From: Hydractinia symbiolongicarpus
Taxonomy: Eukaryota > Cnidaria > Hydrozoa > Anthoathecata > Hydractiniidae
DNA length: 60,000 bases
NCBI RefSeq assembly: GCF_029227915.1
Contig: NC_079880.1
Location: 12,057,501 to 12,117,500, forward strand
Reading direction: 5' to 3'
Position numbers and translations under genes: made by a program. Positions 47,614 to 58,992 of this stretch are shown here, one piece after another. The notes below the pieces were generated by a model. It made no database searches and was not told the origin of the DNA. It worked only from the letters and a program-made list of their open reading frames with translations. Every line of letters begins with the position of its first letter. Within the stretch, counting starts at the first letter, position 1.

Positions 47614-50514
47614 CTAGTCAATAAGGCCAGTGGAAAAATCCACCTAGGTAAAAAAGAAATAACAAAGATCCGTCATTTGAATTTTGATAACGTTAGCAAT
47701 GACCCGATGATACGTAAAGATTTTTTTCACAATTTTTTTAGCCGTTACCTGAATTGTGTGGAGCTTGAAACGCTAATGAAAATAATGTATGGGATCACAA
47801 GCTTCGATCAGCCCTTAAGAAGATATAAGAGTTTAAAAATTTTGCCCACCATTGTGCACAAATTTTTTTTTAGAAATTTGTTTACCTATGACGTCCATCG
47901 TGTAGAGCTTGGAATGCTGATCAAGGAACGGTTGAAGGGATACGAGCAATGAAAAGTTTATTTGATGATGTCATTAACCCTACTGTTCCGAAACAATTGG
48001 GTTGACCCAGCTTTAGGAAATTGTTCCTAATTTGGTGCCAGGTAATTCCTAGTTACCCACGCAGGAGATGATGTTAGTTATTTCCATCCGTTTCCAAGTT
48101 ATTTGAACCTTAAATTTAAAAGCACAATGAGATAGAGCAGAGATATTGGTTGTGTTTAGAGGTCTTTAAATCACGTCATCAATCCATGCATTCCGAAACG
48201 GATTCAGGGACCCAGGTTTTAAAAAATTACCCAATTTGGTCAAAAGGTGTCGCTAGTTACCTGCGCAGTGAAAAATGACTGACGTGACCACCTCATTTTC
48301 AAGTTATTTGGCCTGAAAGTTATATGTGCATTGTAATGGCTTCGTTAATCTTATATATTAATTCCCTTGCGTGAGTAAAACTGTGAGTCCACGACACGGA
48401 AATCACGGGTCACTTTCTTATGACGTGGCTGTACGCTTAAATTTAACTAAAAAGATTAGGGATGTACTTCATAGAAATCGCACATAAGGTGTAAATATAT
48501 AACCCGCTGCTAATAACGATATAAATATATATACCCTTATGCCAAAAAACTCTATGTTAGCATATATATATAGGTATCGCTACATATGAAACGGTATTAG
48601 ATATTCACAAAGCATACGGACTGTTAAATGAAGTTCCTAGCATAAAACGGAAATTGTGTTTACGAAAAAGATGGCTGTTTTTTTTTAGTATTCTCTACTC
48701 TTTCATTCAAAATAAATCTTTAAAAAAACATTTGAAGAAGAGCATGGTTTTATAAATTAATCATAGCAAGGTTCTGTAAGGTTTTTTCATGTTTTATTTT
48801 CAGTTTTGATTATATTATTGTTGCCAGACATGTTTTATAGCTAGCATCATAAAAAGCCAAGCACCACCAACAACTGGCTAGCTAGCTAGGAATATATATA
48901 TATATATGTAGCCATGTTCTTTATACCTAGCTAAGTCTCCAGTTTATATTTAAGTGACTAGCTATTAGCTGCTGTAGCTAGCTAATGCTAGCTTTAAACT
49001 AAAGATTCCCAGTATATATATTCCCACAAAACCCATCAAACGTTATTAACCCTGAAAATTTTAAACATTTTCCTGTTTTTTTTTTGGTTTGCGAAGTTCT
49101 TTTCCTCCAAATATTCTGAAAATAAAGTTCAGAAATTACTTATTTTTAAAATGTTTTGTATAAATTTTTACTGGGGAGGACTCCGTGCAATATATCGAAA
49201 TGACTGATCCTTTCATGTGTTCTAAATCGTATATAGTTTTGGAAATTTTGTGTAAGATTTAATGGGTAAGAGCTAGATGCAATATGTCAAAAAAACTTTT
49301 TTTGTTGAACCAGAAGCACTCCCTACAACCATTCTTTTTTTTACAGTTTGTGAAGCTTTTGTGAGGAAAGAGTGTATGCAATATTATCGAAATAACTGAT
49401 TTTTGTTGCAAACTGTTTTTCATTGGCATTTTGGATTAAAATGTTGTTTTAGAGGGCATATGCAGTAGATATATGTACCGAAATAATTAAATTTTTCAAA
49501 CTTTGATTTTGTCGTTACCTCTCATTTTTTACATTTTGATTAAACTTTTGTGGGAGACCACCGGTATGCGAAGGACCAAAATAAGAGATTTTAGTATTAT
49601 TTAGAATTTGTATTTTGTGTTGCAAAATTGGTGCAAAAATTGACATAAAATGAACTTATATAAAGATTGATTGCTGTTGTTTAACATGACTCATTATGAC
49701 TTATATATATATTTTATGAAAATTTGTGACCGAATACTATGTGAGATTTGAAATTTTGTTTATTTTATTGATGGTAAAACAGCATGCAAATTGCTAAAAG
49801 GACTTTATTAATTTTAGATTTAAACACCGTTATTTTGTTGGCATTTTGTCTAAAGTTTGGTGAGGAAGGACCGTATGCAATATATCAAATAATGTTTTAT
49901 TGCATTATAATTTATCCTTGCAATCCCTTTTTAACACCTTAGATAAAAATTTCTACTTAGGCAAAATTTATTGTTTATTTTTCACATTTTGTGTCAACCT
50001 TTGGCAGGGTTTGCAATAAACTAACTGATTTTAACATATACAATGAGAGAGATTTGTGTTTGACATTGATCAGCTTTTTTGTATATATGTGGCGTTTTGA
50101 GTGATTTAAATTTTATGGGTGAGATGTATGTTGAAATGCTTTTAAAAACTTTTTTCCGAATAATTTTCGCATTTGTCAGATGGTCAGAGCAAGTAATTTT
50201 AGTAGATTTAGATTTTAAACGTCACATACATACTGCAGTTGTTGAAAACCTTTAATTTTTTTGGTCATTTATATAATAATGCAGATGGAAGATGCGCACT
50301 GCTGTATTGTTTGTTTTTTGATGGACATATATCTGCTACATAAAATAAATGGAATACAGTGGATTCTTCCACGGGAAACAGCTAGTTTAAATTAACCTAT
50401 AACGTTCAATTAATGTTATTGACGTCATAACGTTTAATTAGTCGATTAGCACATCCACTTTGCAAGTCACAAACGGACAGACGGACACATTTCTTCCTAT
50501 TATTATAAGGGAAG
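47614..50514 (-). mobile_element. Helitron (family H2) split by a nested Helitron
   Basis: The left part (47614-48348) starts CTAGTCAATAAGGCC and its hairpin GTGGAAAAATCCAC and runs through the family's 3' and middle regions to GGCTTCGTTAA. The right part (50396-50514) resumes with TTTAAATTAACC, TTATTGACGTCATAACG, CCACTTTGCAAGTCACAAAC, GGACAGACGG, CCTATTATTATAAGGG. Joined, it follows the intact unit at 13971-14711. The interruption is the plus-strand element at 48349-50395. The open frame 47575-47952 is a by-product. Confidence 0.7.
48349..50395 (+). mobile_element. Helitron-like element (family H4) nested in an H2 Helitron
   Basis: Inserted exactly between A (48348) and T (50396). The 5' end is TCTTATATATTAATTCCCTT; the 3' end is the hairpin GTGGATTCTTCCAC, GGGAAACAG, CTAG. 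From about 49150 to 50130 it holds eight to ten diverged copies of a roughly 100-bp repeat marked by TATGCAATATATCGAAATAA and GAGGA-GACC. Near 48860-49010 it is rich in GCTAGCTAGCTA. No open frame of note and no Rep/helicase motif, so it is non-autonomous. Confidence 0.7.
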
Positions 50515-50672
50515 ATTGATAAGGCCCGTGGAATAATCCACTTAGGCAGGAGAGCAATTAAAAGAGAACCAGCTCTTGAACTTTAATGACATCGGCAAGG
50601 AATGATCTGTCAATACACAATTTCTCCTTCAAAAATTTGTTCACACGTTGCCTCTATTGTGTAGAGCTCGAA
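50515..50672 (-). mobile_element. 3' fragment of an H2 Helitron
   Basis: GATAAGGCCCGTGGAATAAT and CCACTTAGGCAGGAGAGCAA match the family's 3' end. Similarity continues through TTGCCTCTATTGTGTAGAGC, then stops abruptly at about 50672 where THAP coding sequence begins. Confidence 0.6.
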
Positions 50673-51694
50673 TATTTGGATGCCCTACATCACGGAGAAA
50701 TAAAGAGCTCAATATTTTTAAAGTTCCACTCACCAATACTGATGTAACCAAGAAATGGGGTAAGGAACTTATTAGCATTATTACGAAAGATAGGGTCATT
50801 GATGATCAGCTGAAAAAATGCATCGCAACATTTAAATTATATATATATGTGAAAATAATTTTTCTCCAGAACAAATCTGGGATTATTTAAGTCGCAAAAG
50901 CTGGAAAGAAGGAGTGCTATCTCATCTCAATCTTCCACAAAAAAGTATTGGTCAAGCCACTTCAAAAGATCCTCGACCCAGCACTTCAATTCAAAAACGG
51001 GAAGAATTCAATATTATACAAGATCTTTCACCGCCTCCTTCTCCAACCACTATATATAGAAACTTCTTTGACTTCAGTCAACAAATTTCAAAACTGTCAT
51101 TGAGCAGCTGTTGGCATATTGACATTCAAGACACACTAGTTATTGTTACTTGTACTTTATCTGGCCATATCATCCCAAAGTATAAAATATTCATTGATCT
51201 ATCTCTGTCGTTTTCACTGAGAATACTTGGATGGATGTTACCTAGCCATCATGAATTGTACACCTGCTATAAAAAAAGTCTTTTTATAACATTACCCTTT
51301 CCAATAACAGAACTTAATGGCTATAAATTGTGTGTTGGCAAACGTAAAAGCACCTATCAAATTCACCTCTCCTAAACGCATAAAATTAACCATTCAAAGT
51401 CATCGGTTAGAGTGCAAACAACTAATAGCTCAATTAGTGGAATTGCAAACTGCGATTCAAGTTAATGGTGGCAATGTAAGTCGTGAAATAAGCTCTGATT
51501 TAGTTACCCTGTTCAGTGGTTGTGACAAGAAAGGTACCACTATTTATGAAATTATTTTGGGAAGAGCAACAAAGGTATATTTAATCTTCTTACCAACTAG
51601 TGTCAGGTACCATCCAATGATTATTAAATTTTGTCTAAACTTGGCTCCAAAATCCTCTTCTATTTATTCCTCCTATTTGAGCCGCCATCATTAA
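50673..51694 (+). pseudogene. P-element-like THAP transposase relic
   Basis: 50673-50870 encodes most of a THAP domain: IFGCPTSRRNKELNIFKVPL, then KKWGKELI, LKKCIATFKLYI. A one-base shift then gives FSPEQIWDYL and KEGVLSHLNLPQKS. 50914-51375 continues with SSCWHIDIQDTLVIVT, then PKYKIFIDLSLSFSLRILGW, a block typical of cnidarian THAP/P-element proteins. 51317-51694 overlaps in another frame: APIKFTSPKRIKLTIQSHRL (coiled coil), SDLVTLFSGCDKK, then SVRYHPMIIKFCLNLAPKSS, the start of the P-element transposase region (THAP9-like). The catalytic part is absent after 51694. The THAP start is missing because the reading begins at the edge of a Helitron fragment. Not functional. Confidence 0.75.
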
Positions 51695-53638
51695 CTTTTG
51701 TGCAGTATCGGAGGGTCGTCCGACACAACTTAAGGATAGATCTTTTCTTCTTATGACTATGATTTTAACCAAGAATTATAATTGTTGCTATAATTTTAAA
51801 ATTTTTATGTAGGAAAATATGACGATTCATAAAAAAACTTATTTTTTTCCTGGTGCATAAAATACAGCTTGCAATTTCCTTTTAGCTTTTTGGATGCTTA
51901 ATGCATGCAAGTGCTAGCACAAACTTTACACGAGTTTCTAAGCAGCAACATGTCTCTAAATCGAATTATGTTCTTAGGATTCATAAAAAAAGTTTTCTAT
52001 ACTTTTATATTTAAAATGTCTTTTCTGATGCTATTTGTTGGCTAGTTATCTTTGTTATGGTTAGAAAACGTCTGCACTGTTAATTCCATTCATGAAAAGA
52101 ATATAAATTAAAAACACAAACAACCAATCATAAATTTGTTTTAATTATTGAAAGAGCCAATCAAATATTAGAATCTCTTAATGTAGCATAATTTATGCGA
52201 CAAAAATGTTTTTCACACTTTGTCAAAAGTGATCAATCAGAAATGAAATTTTCGCGTTTCTGGCGTAAATTTTTGTAGCAAAGCAACATTCCTGATCTAA
52301 ATACACTTCTTTTCCTTGACATATCGGCAGCAAAAAAAAATGAGCCATTTTGTTTCTAGAAATAAGGACGACGGCACGTTATGTTCATAAAGTCCTTCGG
52401 AATTTTTTGAATATCTTTTTTCTCTTCTATGCAAAGTAGTTTTTACTGCTGCAACATATCGTATACAATATTGTGCAATTAATTTTAAAAACTGATGTTA
52501 AAACTGTACAATAAAGTGCATGGCGCAAACCTACGGAAATCTGCGAAATCTATTCGTCGAGATAATCCCCGGGATTATGCCTGCCGCTTCTCGCTTAAAG
52601 GTGCAGAATTTGGAACTAATTTGATTTAAAACGGCTTGGAAATTTTGAGGACAAAATTACAATATCTTTTACAATCATATACAATTGTGTACAATGAATA
52701 CAGTTAGTGTATTTTTACCGTCAGCACTGGTACACTACTGTAAATTTTTAAGATAATTTAAGTACGAATTTTTTTATTTTACACAGTTATCAGGTTAATA
52801 ATGATAACATGAGGAGAGATAACATTTTTTAGTTATAGTAAGGATCCAAATCTAAAATTAAAACGCATAGTGATAAAAAGTTTTCAAAATTGTTTTTGAT
52901 AAAGTTATCTGAAAACCATCTTTGTTGTTATTTTTCTAAATAATGTGAATATTTTTTTGCCAATTAACCATTAAAATCCTAATTCATAAAAGTATTCATA
53001 ACTAGAACAATAGATGTAGACGAGTACCGACAAATACACTGAAGAAAAATTCAAATTATAAAATCACTAAGGATCTCAGAATCTAAAATCTTAATTACCT
53101 CCCTTCTCATCCTCATTACAACAGCGAGAGTTTTTTCATGATATTACTAAGTACGGGTTTACTTTGTATCAGCTGTGTTGAAATTATTCATTTTAAAATA
53201 CAGGGTGTATACCCTTTCTGTTTCGAACATCTTCTATGTCAAACTTCTCCGTATCTGGAACGCGCACATAGGCCGTTCAGACTAAATTCTTCTTTCTCTC
53301 GAATTAATTCCCCAGCATCTTATGATTTCAGGACAGAGGAAATTTTCTGTAATTACAACTAAAAATTCAAAGCGAAACGGATGTTGAATTGCGAACGTGA
53401 CAACCTGCATTTCTAATGAGGTTCAACGGGACAAACTTTCAACACAGTATTCCCTTTATTAAAAAGCGCCCTCCAATAAACGCTTCAAGTAAACACCTTC
53501 TGTTGACCCAATTTTGAACCTAATATTATCAACCTAGGTTGTTAATAAAAAATTATTCATCCTAGATATAGATCATTAAAAACATACTTTATACTTAGCT
53601 AGCCAGCTGTCTAAGCTAGCTTTGTCTTTGTTTCCTTT
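51695..53638. other. No clear gene
   Basis: AT-rich. The plus-strand frame at 53138-53362 is unrecognised. An AATAAACGCC-type motif lies at 53455-53505 and AGCTAGC words at 53600-53625. Confidence 0.4.
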
Positions 53639-53813
53639 TCTCTATAATAATAGCCGTCGTCTGTCTGTCTCTGCGCGGACCCCCCCGCTGAGTTAGAAAA
53701 TCCTGCTACGGAGACACGAATATCAAATGCGATATATTTTTATCCACTTTGTTGCCACGGGCAAATTTAAAGGACGGGCGAACCCGTGGATTTTTCCACG
53801 GGCTAACGACTAG
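53639..53813 (+). mobile_element. Short Helitron (family H1), plus orientation
   Basis: Starts TCTCTATAATAATAGCCGTC, then GTCTGTCTGTCTC, a GAATATCAAATGCGATATAT segment, GGACGGGCGAACCCG, and ends with the hairpin CCCGTGGATTTTTCCACGGG followed by CTAACGACTAG. At 175 bp it is the mirror image of the units at 16.3 kb. The base before the TC is T, not A. It directly abuts the next element. Confidence 0.8.
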
Positions 53814-56155
53814 TCTCTATAATAATAGCCGTATTCCGTCTGTCTGTCTCTGCGCAACATGGCAGAGCAAGTAGCGAGACCCGCCGAAAATCCCTGCGGC
53901 CCTGCAGCTTTATTTCGAATCCCCGGCAGACCCCGTTTTTTTACCGGCCTTGCTTTGCCGCTCATTGTAATAAACCAATCACGAGGCTCCATTTTCACTA
54001 ATGACCAATCCAAGTGCTTCGCGGCCTCAACATGCCGACGGGAGGAAACATGCTACCCCTACGAAGGCCATTTTGGTTTGGAAGTGATGGTGTGAAGTTT
54101 GTAGGTTTCCTTTCAATCCGCCTTATTTCTTCTGAGTACTTTTTATCCTATAGGATTATTTAGTTTGTTTTCACATGTTAAGGTGAATATTTCATCACGT
54201 TTTCTAGCTACGTATAAATCTTAAACAAACCAATATTAAGTTTTTGGCTAGCTACAAAACGTACATTTTGAGGCAGCTAGCTATAGCTAGCTTTATTTAT
54301 TCCTATACTTTTAAAGTTTTTATTCAGTTTGGTATATTATTATTTATTTTTATGTTGAAGTTGGGTCTACCTAGCTAGCTCCTCTTTTAGCTACATCCTG
54401 CTAAAAAGTGAAAGTAGCCAAATGCAGTTTGGCTGCAAGTGAAAAAGTAGCCAAATGCAGTTTGGCTGCAACACAATTCTTAACCATTCTTATGCTAAAT
54501 GCAGTTGGCAGCGGCCACTTTTATTACTGATTTAAAAATTTATTATGCAAAATAAAATTGCTGAGTAATTTTTTAAACTGAACCGGGTTAATGCCAGGCT
54601 GTTCACTGATTTCTTTTAAAACCGAAGCGATAAGGATTTTTGGAAAATGGTGCTACCCCTATGCTCATGTATGACACGATTCACCTGTTAAGCGCTCAGC
54701 CTGGTGTTAACGACGGGCTGTTTCCTGTGTTTTTATTTAAACCGTTGTGATAAATTTTATTTGGAAAATTTTATTAAGCCTGTTACTCATGTATGACACA
54801 ATTTACATGTTAAGTGCTCAGCCTGGTGTTAATGACGGGCTTTTTCCGTGTTTTTATTTAATTCGTTGTGATAAAGTTTTTTTACCTGCAATAAACATTC
54901 AACCTGGTGTTAACAACAGGGTGTTTTGTGTGTTTTTTATTTAAATTGAAGTTGCGATAAGTTTTTTTGGGAAAAGGCTATTATGGCTATAACGCATGTG
55001 TCACACCATTTACCTGTACTAAGTGCTCAGTCCGGTGTCATGATTAATTTGTTAAGGTTTACTGAAACCTACTCCGCAAAATAAAATAATATTGACTATT
55101 TTCTTTTCTTATGACGGGGTAACAACAGGTTGTAAACTGTGTTTTTATTTCAGTTAAAGTTGCAGTAAAGTTATATATATACAATTATTTTAAAAAGTAC
55201 ATTACAACCGAAACACTATAATGTGGTGTGAGCTTTACTCAATTCACGACATATTCTGCATACCTGTACTAGAGCACTCCAATTATGGAGTTTTTTTATG
55301 GGGTAACGACTGGATTTTTCCTGTGTTTTAAGTTAAACCGAAATTGCAGTAAAGTTTTTTATGAAAAGGGTATTATGCGTTCTCGGCCCACTGTCATGAT
55401 TAAGTTTTGAACTTTTACGGAAACTTATTCCGCAAAATAAAATAATATTGCCCAGTTGTTTTTGCTATGGCGGAGTAACAACGGTTTGTAAACTGTTTTA
55501 ATTCAGCTTTTGTTGCGGGAAATTATTTTTTTTTAAAATATCTTACAGTCGCAACACTGCAATGGTGTGTGCCCTCCACTTGATTTACGACATACTGCAT
55601 ACCCGTACTAAAGCGCTCCACCTCACCGGGTCGCACAGTTTGCGGTTCTTATTAAGCGCTCCTCAAGGCGTTCAACAACAGTTACTTGTGGCTTAACCTG
55701 GCGTTTCAACAGAGTGTATTCTGTGTTGTGTAAACCAAAGCTTCAATAGTTTTTTTGAATAGGGTCTTAAGCCTAAACGCATGTGTCGCACGATTTACCT
55801 GTACTAAGTGCTCAGTCCAGTGTCACAATTAATTTGTTAACCTTTACTGAAACTTATTTCGCAAAATAAAATAAAATTGACCAATTGTTTTTCCTATGAC
55901 GGGGTAACAAATGGTTGTAAATTGTGTTTTTATTTTGGCTAAAGTTACAGTAGAGTTATATTTTCAAAAATACACTACAGCCGAAACACTATAGTGTTGT
56001 GTGTGCTTTACTCGATTAACGACATACTGCGTACCTGTACTAAAGCGCTCCACCTGACCGTGTAGTACAGTTTACGGCTCTTATTAAGCGCTCCACATAG
56101 TCACACCTTGACTTGTGGCTTACCGCGGCGTTTCGACGCCGGGTTTCCCGGCTAG
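53814..56155 (+). mobile_element. 2.3-kb Helitron-like element (family H3)
   Basis: Starts TCTCTATAATAATAGCCGTA immediately after the CTAG of the preceding element. It ends GGCGTTTCGACGCC, GGGTTTCCCGG, CTAG (56152-56155) followed by T. Its 5' 60 bp resembles family H1, while its body and 3' hairpin match the element at 28101-29797, including AAACCAATCAC and ACGAAGGCCATTTTG. The body (54550-56090) is built of diverged repeats of about 80-120 bp (CAGCCTGGTGTTAACGACGG; GTGTTTTTATTTAAACCG; TTAAGCGCTC). The plus/minus frames at 53810-54095 are incidental. No Rep/helicase is encoded. Confidence 0.7.
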
Positions 56156-57194
56156 TAAATATATAACTAGCTAGATGCCGCAAGACATACATTTTTTCCT
56201 AAAGAGGTACTAGAATTTAAATTATAAAGGCTAGCCAGCTAAATTGAGCCGGGTTGTCTTGTTTGAGGATATCCCCACAAAATCAGCTTTATGTAATAAC
56301 ATCTTAAAATATTTTTTGATAAATAATGCTTCTTAAAAGATTTAATCAGTAAAAAATATAGTTGCAGGGTGAAGAAAAAATAACTTGTTTGAGATAAAAC
56401 TTTTTAAAGTCAAGCGTTGAGAAACAAAAACAACCAAAAGACAATGTGTGAAGAACGAGGACTAGATCAAGTTGACAAATCATTAATTATTTATAGTAAC
56501 TAATATACTGGTTGTTACACTTTAAAGGGGGCTACAAAATGGCTGTTGGTTTTCTAGACTTTAGTGACTTACACGAAAGTCAAGCTAATGGCGGTAAAAG
56601 GGTTTATGATCACTGAGGACAAAACAACATCTTAAATCATCTAAAATATCATATTGGGCATCCCTGAAAATGATAGAAAATTCCCTGCACATATTCAATA
56701 TCCATGATTTACTCGTTATAAGCTCTTGCTTTTAACTCAAGTTTTTAATAAAATATACTTCAAACATTTTGAACTAGCTAGCTATTTTCTTCAAAGTTTC
56801 TCATAGAAAGTTACAAGTTTATTGCATATAAAGACGGTCGAAGCCACACGAATGAATTTAAAATCTTTTTAGAAATATTAATTACCTTTTTAATGCTAGC
56901 AACAGCTTTTATAACAAACACAACTCCTTTTGTTTACCCTGCCCCTTCGTCAAAACAAGCTCTCGAATTACTGACATTTAATATATTATACAGACTGGTA
57001 AATATTTTTTTTGTATGGCTAAAGCCCAGTTCCTGTTTTCATAGGCAACATACGCATGCGCAGTATAAGAATTCGTGAAGTGACAGGGACATGTTTATAT
57101 TTATGCTTATGTCAGCAGTGAGAACAAGGTTGATGCAGAAATTTAAATGGTTGAATTTTTTAAATTAAAAAAATTTTATATGTGCAAAAATTAT
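56156..57194. other. No clear gene
   Basis: The plus-strand frame 56893-57078 is unrecognised. AGCTAGC words occur at 56165 and 56770. Confidence 0.4.
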
Positions 57195-57297
57195 CAACTT
57201 TGATCCTAGACCCTGTAGCGTTTTTGATATGAGGATGAAACGTGCTCGCATTCTATCCTCATATTAAAAAACGTTACAGGTCCTGGGATCCAAGTTG
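57195..57297. mobile_element. 103-bp palindromic MITE
   Basis: Two arms of about 47 bp face each other with almost no loop: CAACTTTGATCCTAG...GTAGCG, TTTTTGATATGAGGATG, then CATATTAAAAAACGTTACAG, GTCCTGGGATCCAAGTTG. RNA or single-stranded DNA would form a long hairpin. The right terminus recurs at 44479-44499. No target duplication could be assigned. Confidence 0.7.
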
Positions 57298-57869
57298 AGA
57301 AAGTATTGCCACCAAAAAACTGTCCACCATTTCCTTGAGCCCTATTCAGTACAGGGTATTTTGAACTTGGAATCAAACTTCTCACTAAACAAAAAAGCAG
57401 CACTAAATTTTTGCATATGTCAACATTTTCCCGTGACATCATTGGAAGCATGAAATTTGTCTAACATATAACTATCTGCTTCAACTTCATTTACTTTAGT
57501 TCCAGAACGAATTTTAACATTTTGTTGAACTTTCTAGTATAGCCAAATAAAGGTTATCAATTACATATTTCCCAATTTTTACATAATTCTCATAACAGAA
57601 AGCCAAAACTCGCCCAAAAATCCGACTTTATCGATTTTCGCATAAAATATAAAAATCGAGAAAACGAGTTAATCACGTGTCCAAACTTTACAGAATAATG
57701 TGCCTTGATCAACTGAAGGTGTGTTGTAATTTTCAAGTTCTAACAATAATCCTAACAAACGTTATTATATTTTTCCGATTATAAGGTTCGAATAAATTTA
57801 AAGGGGTAATTTTTAATAATGACTAATATCTAAGGCCCTGAGAGGGAGGAGGACGAAGCTAATATTATA
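57298..57869. other. No gene seen
   Basis: AT-rich spacer. Nothing recognised. Confidence 0.4.
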
Positions 57870-57903
57870 CTAGTCGATAAGGCCCATGGCAAAAGACCAC
57901 TTA

Positions 57904-58811
57904 AGCTAAGTTCCCACTGCGGCGATGAGCTCTTCATCGCTCATATGGTTTATCACCCAAAATTCATGGCCCAACACTTATCGCAGATATGTTCCCACTG
58001 GTTGTTTATTTTTTTATCTCCTCGTCAACTTTTTGACATAATGAGAAAATTGTTCTGAAAGTAAAGCAAACATGGTTGCTAGCAAGACAAGAAGAAAATT
58101 GCTTCGAGCGTTATTTTTTATGGTTTAAAGAAAAAAAATTAAAGAAAACAAAAGCAAAAAAGTAGACGATTTCGCGTACGGGAAATTTTCAAGGGGAAAA
58201 ACAAGGGTGCCTATAATCACATTTTGGGGGAGTTACGTGTGGATGATAGAGAGAGCCACTTCAGGTAAGTAACTTACTATAATGTATGTAAGCGTTTGTT
58301 TGGGCATTTTTTCTGAAAATATTATTCCTACTTTCGAAAACAAAACAGCAACTAATATTAATATAAAGAGCAAGCAAAAAATATTCAATAATAACCTCGC
58401 TGTTTGTGCCTTTTCGTGAAGGTGCCATCATGGTTTCTTATTATCTATTTTACAAGATCACGTAAATACTTGCTGTATTACAGGAATTACTTATCTTCCT
58501 TTTGTCAAAATGTTCTACGGGCACATTTATCATCACATTGAAGAAAACACGCTTTAGCACTCTTCGTGGTTTGGTGAAACATAAACAAATCATTTTAAAT
58601 TTTCAACTCATAATGTGTGTCCTTTGTTAAGCCTTTTATCTTTTCCGCCATAATGAAAAGATCAACAAATAGGGCGACAAACGAAGGCGATAAATATCAA
58701 AACGTCGCCGATCTTTTTGAATTGGGCGACGAATTTTAGCAATTCCACCAAACTCATCGTCGACGATGAAGTGTGGGCGATAGCGATCATCGCCGCAATG
58801 GGAACCCAGTT
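57904..58811 (+). mobile_element. PIF/Harbinger element with 25-bp TIRs and TTA target duplication
   Basis: The left terminus AGCTAAGTTCCCACTGCGGC(GATGA) and the reverse complement of the right terminus AACTGGGTTCCCATTGCGGC(GATGA) agree at 21 of 25 positions. Both are flanked by TTA (57901-57903 and 58812-58814), the TWA-type 3-bp duplication of PIF/Harbinger elements. At 908 bp it is too short for a full transposase but keeps the first coding exon (58072-58265), so it is an internally deleted derivative. Confidence 0.8.
58072..58265 (+). pseudogene. Harbinger transposase first exon relic
   Basis: ATG at 58072 gives MVASKTRRKLLRALFF. After a frameshift in an A-rich stretch, the reading continues as RRFRVREIFKGKNKGAYNHI, then LGELRVDDRESHFR, ending at a strong donor (TTCAG|GTAAGT, 58265). 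This follows the N-terminal pattern of Harbinger-type transposases and the derived HARBI1/ALP1 proteins (R-R-x-W-V-R-P-I..., then L-x-x-D-x-E-x-x-F-R-x). The exons with the DDE residues are missing from this 908-bp element. Confidence 0.7.
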
Positions 58812-58830
58812 TTAGGTTGGATGTATAAAG

Positions 58831-58992
58831 TAGGTACACACCGACATCTCTTACCCATTTTCTCTCACATGGCAGGGATTAACCCGTAGCTGTGGCGAAT
58901 GAACGTGCTATACATGCCCACACTGTGGACCAAACCACGAACCCTGTGATGACAAAGCAAATTTCATAACCAATAGGCCACACGCCATAAAG
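58831..58992 (-). mobile_element. SINE family 1, 5' part
   Basis: On the minus strand it reads TATGGCGTGTGGCCTATTGG (A-box-like), ACAGGGTTCGTGGTTTGG, then CAGCTACGGGTTAATCCCTG, CCATGTGAGAGAAAATGGGT. The last two segments match the SINE at 933-1245 (CACGGGTTAACCTAAG; CCATGTGAGGGAAATTGGGG). The 3' half is missing. Confidence 0.6.

Larger units (their letters stand above)
57870..58830 (-). mobile_element. Helitron (H2) 3' relic interrupted by a Harbinger element
   Basis: CTAGTCGATAAGGCCCATGG and CAAAAGACCACTTA (57870-57903) are the 3' end of family H2. The line breaks at TTA and resumes after the Harbinger element with TTAGGTTGGATG (58812), matching the family's CACTTAGGCAGAAG / CCAGGCTGGAT variants. 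Only a few further bases are recognisable before the SINE. Confidence 0.55.

Noticed and set aside
47575-47952. 125-codon plus-strand protein
   Set aside because: It overlaps two abutting minus-strand Helitrons, and its sequence is the translation of their conserved ends.
53810-54095. Small protein-coding genes on both strands
   Set aside because: They lie across the junction and 5' part of Helitron-like elements and have no homology or splice support.
57206-57451. 81-codon minus-strand protein
   Set aside because: A third of it is the palindromic MITE and the rest shows no domain.
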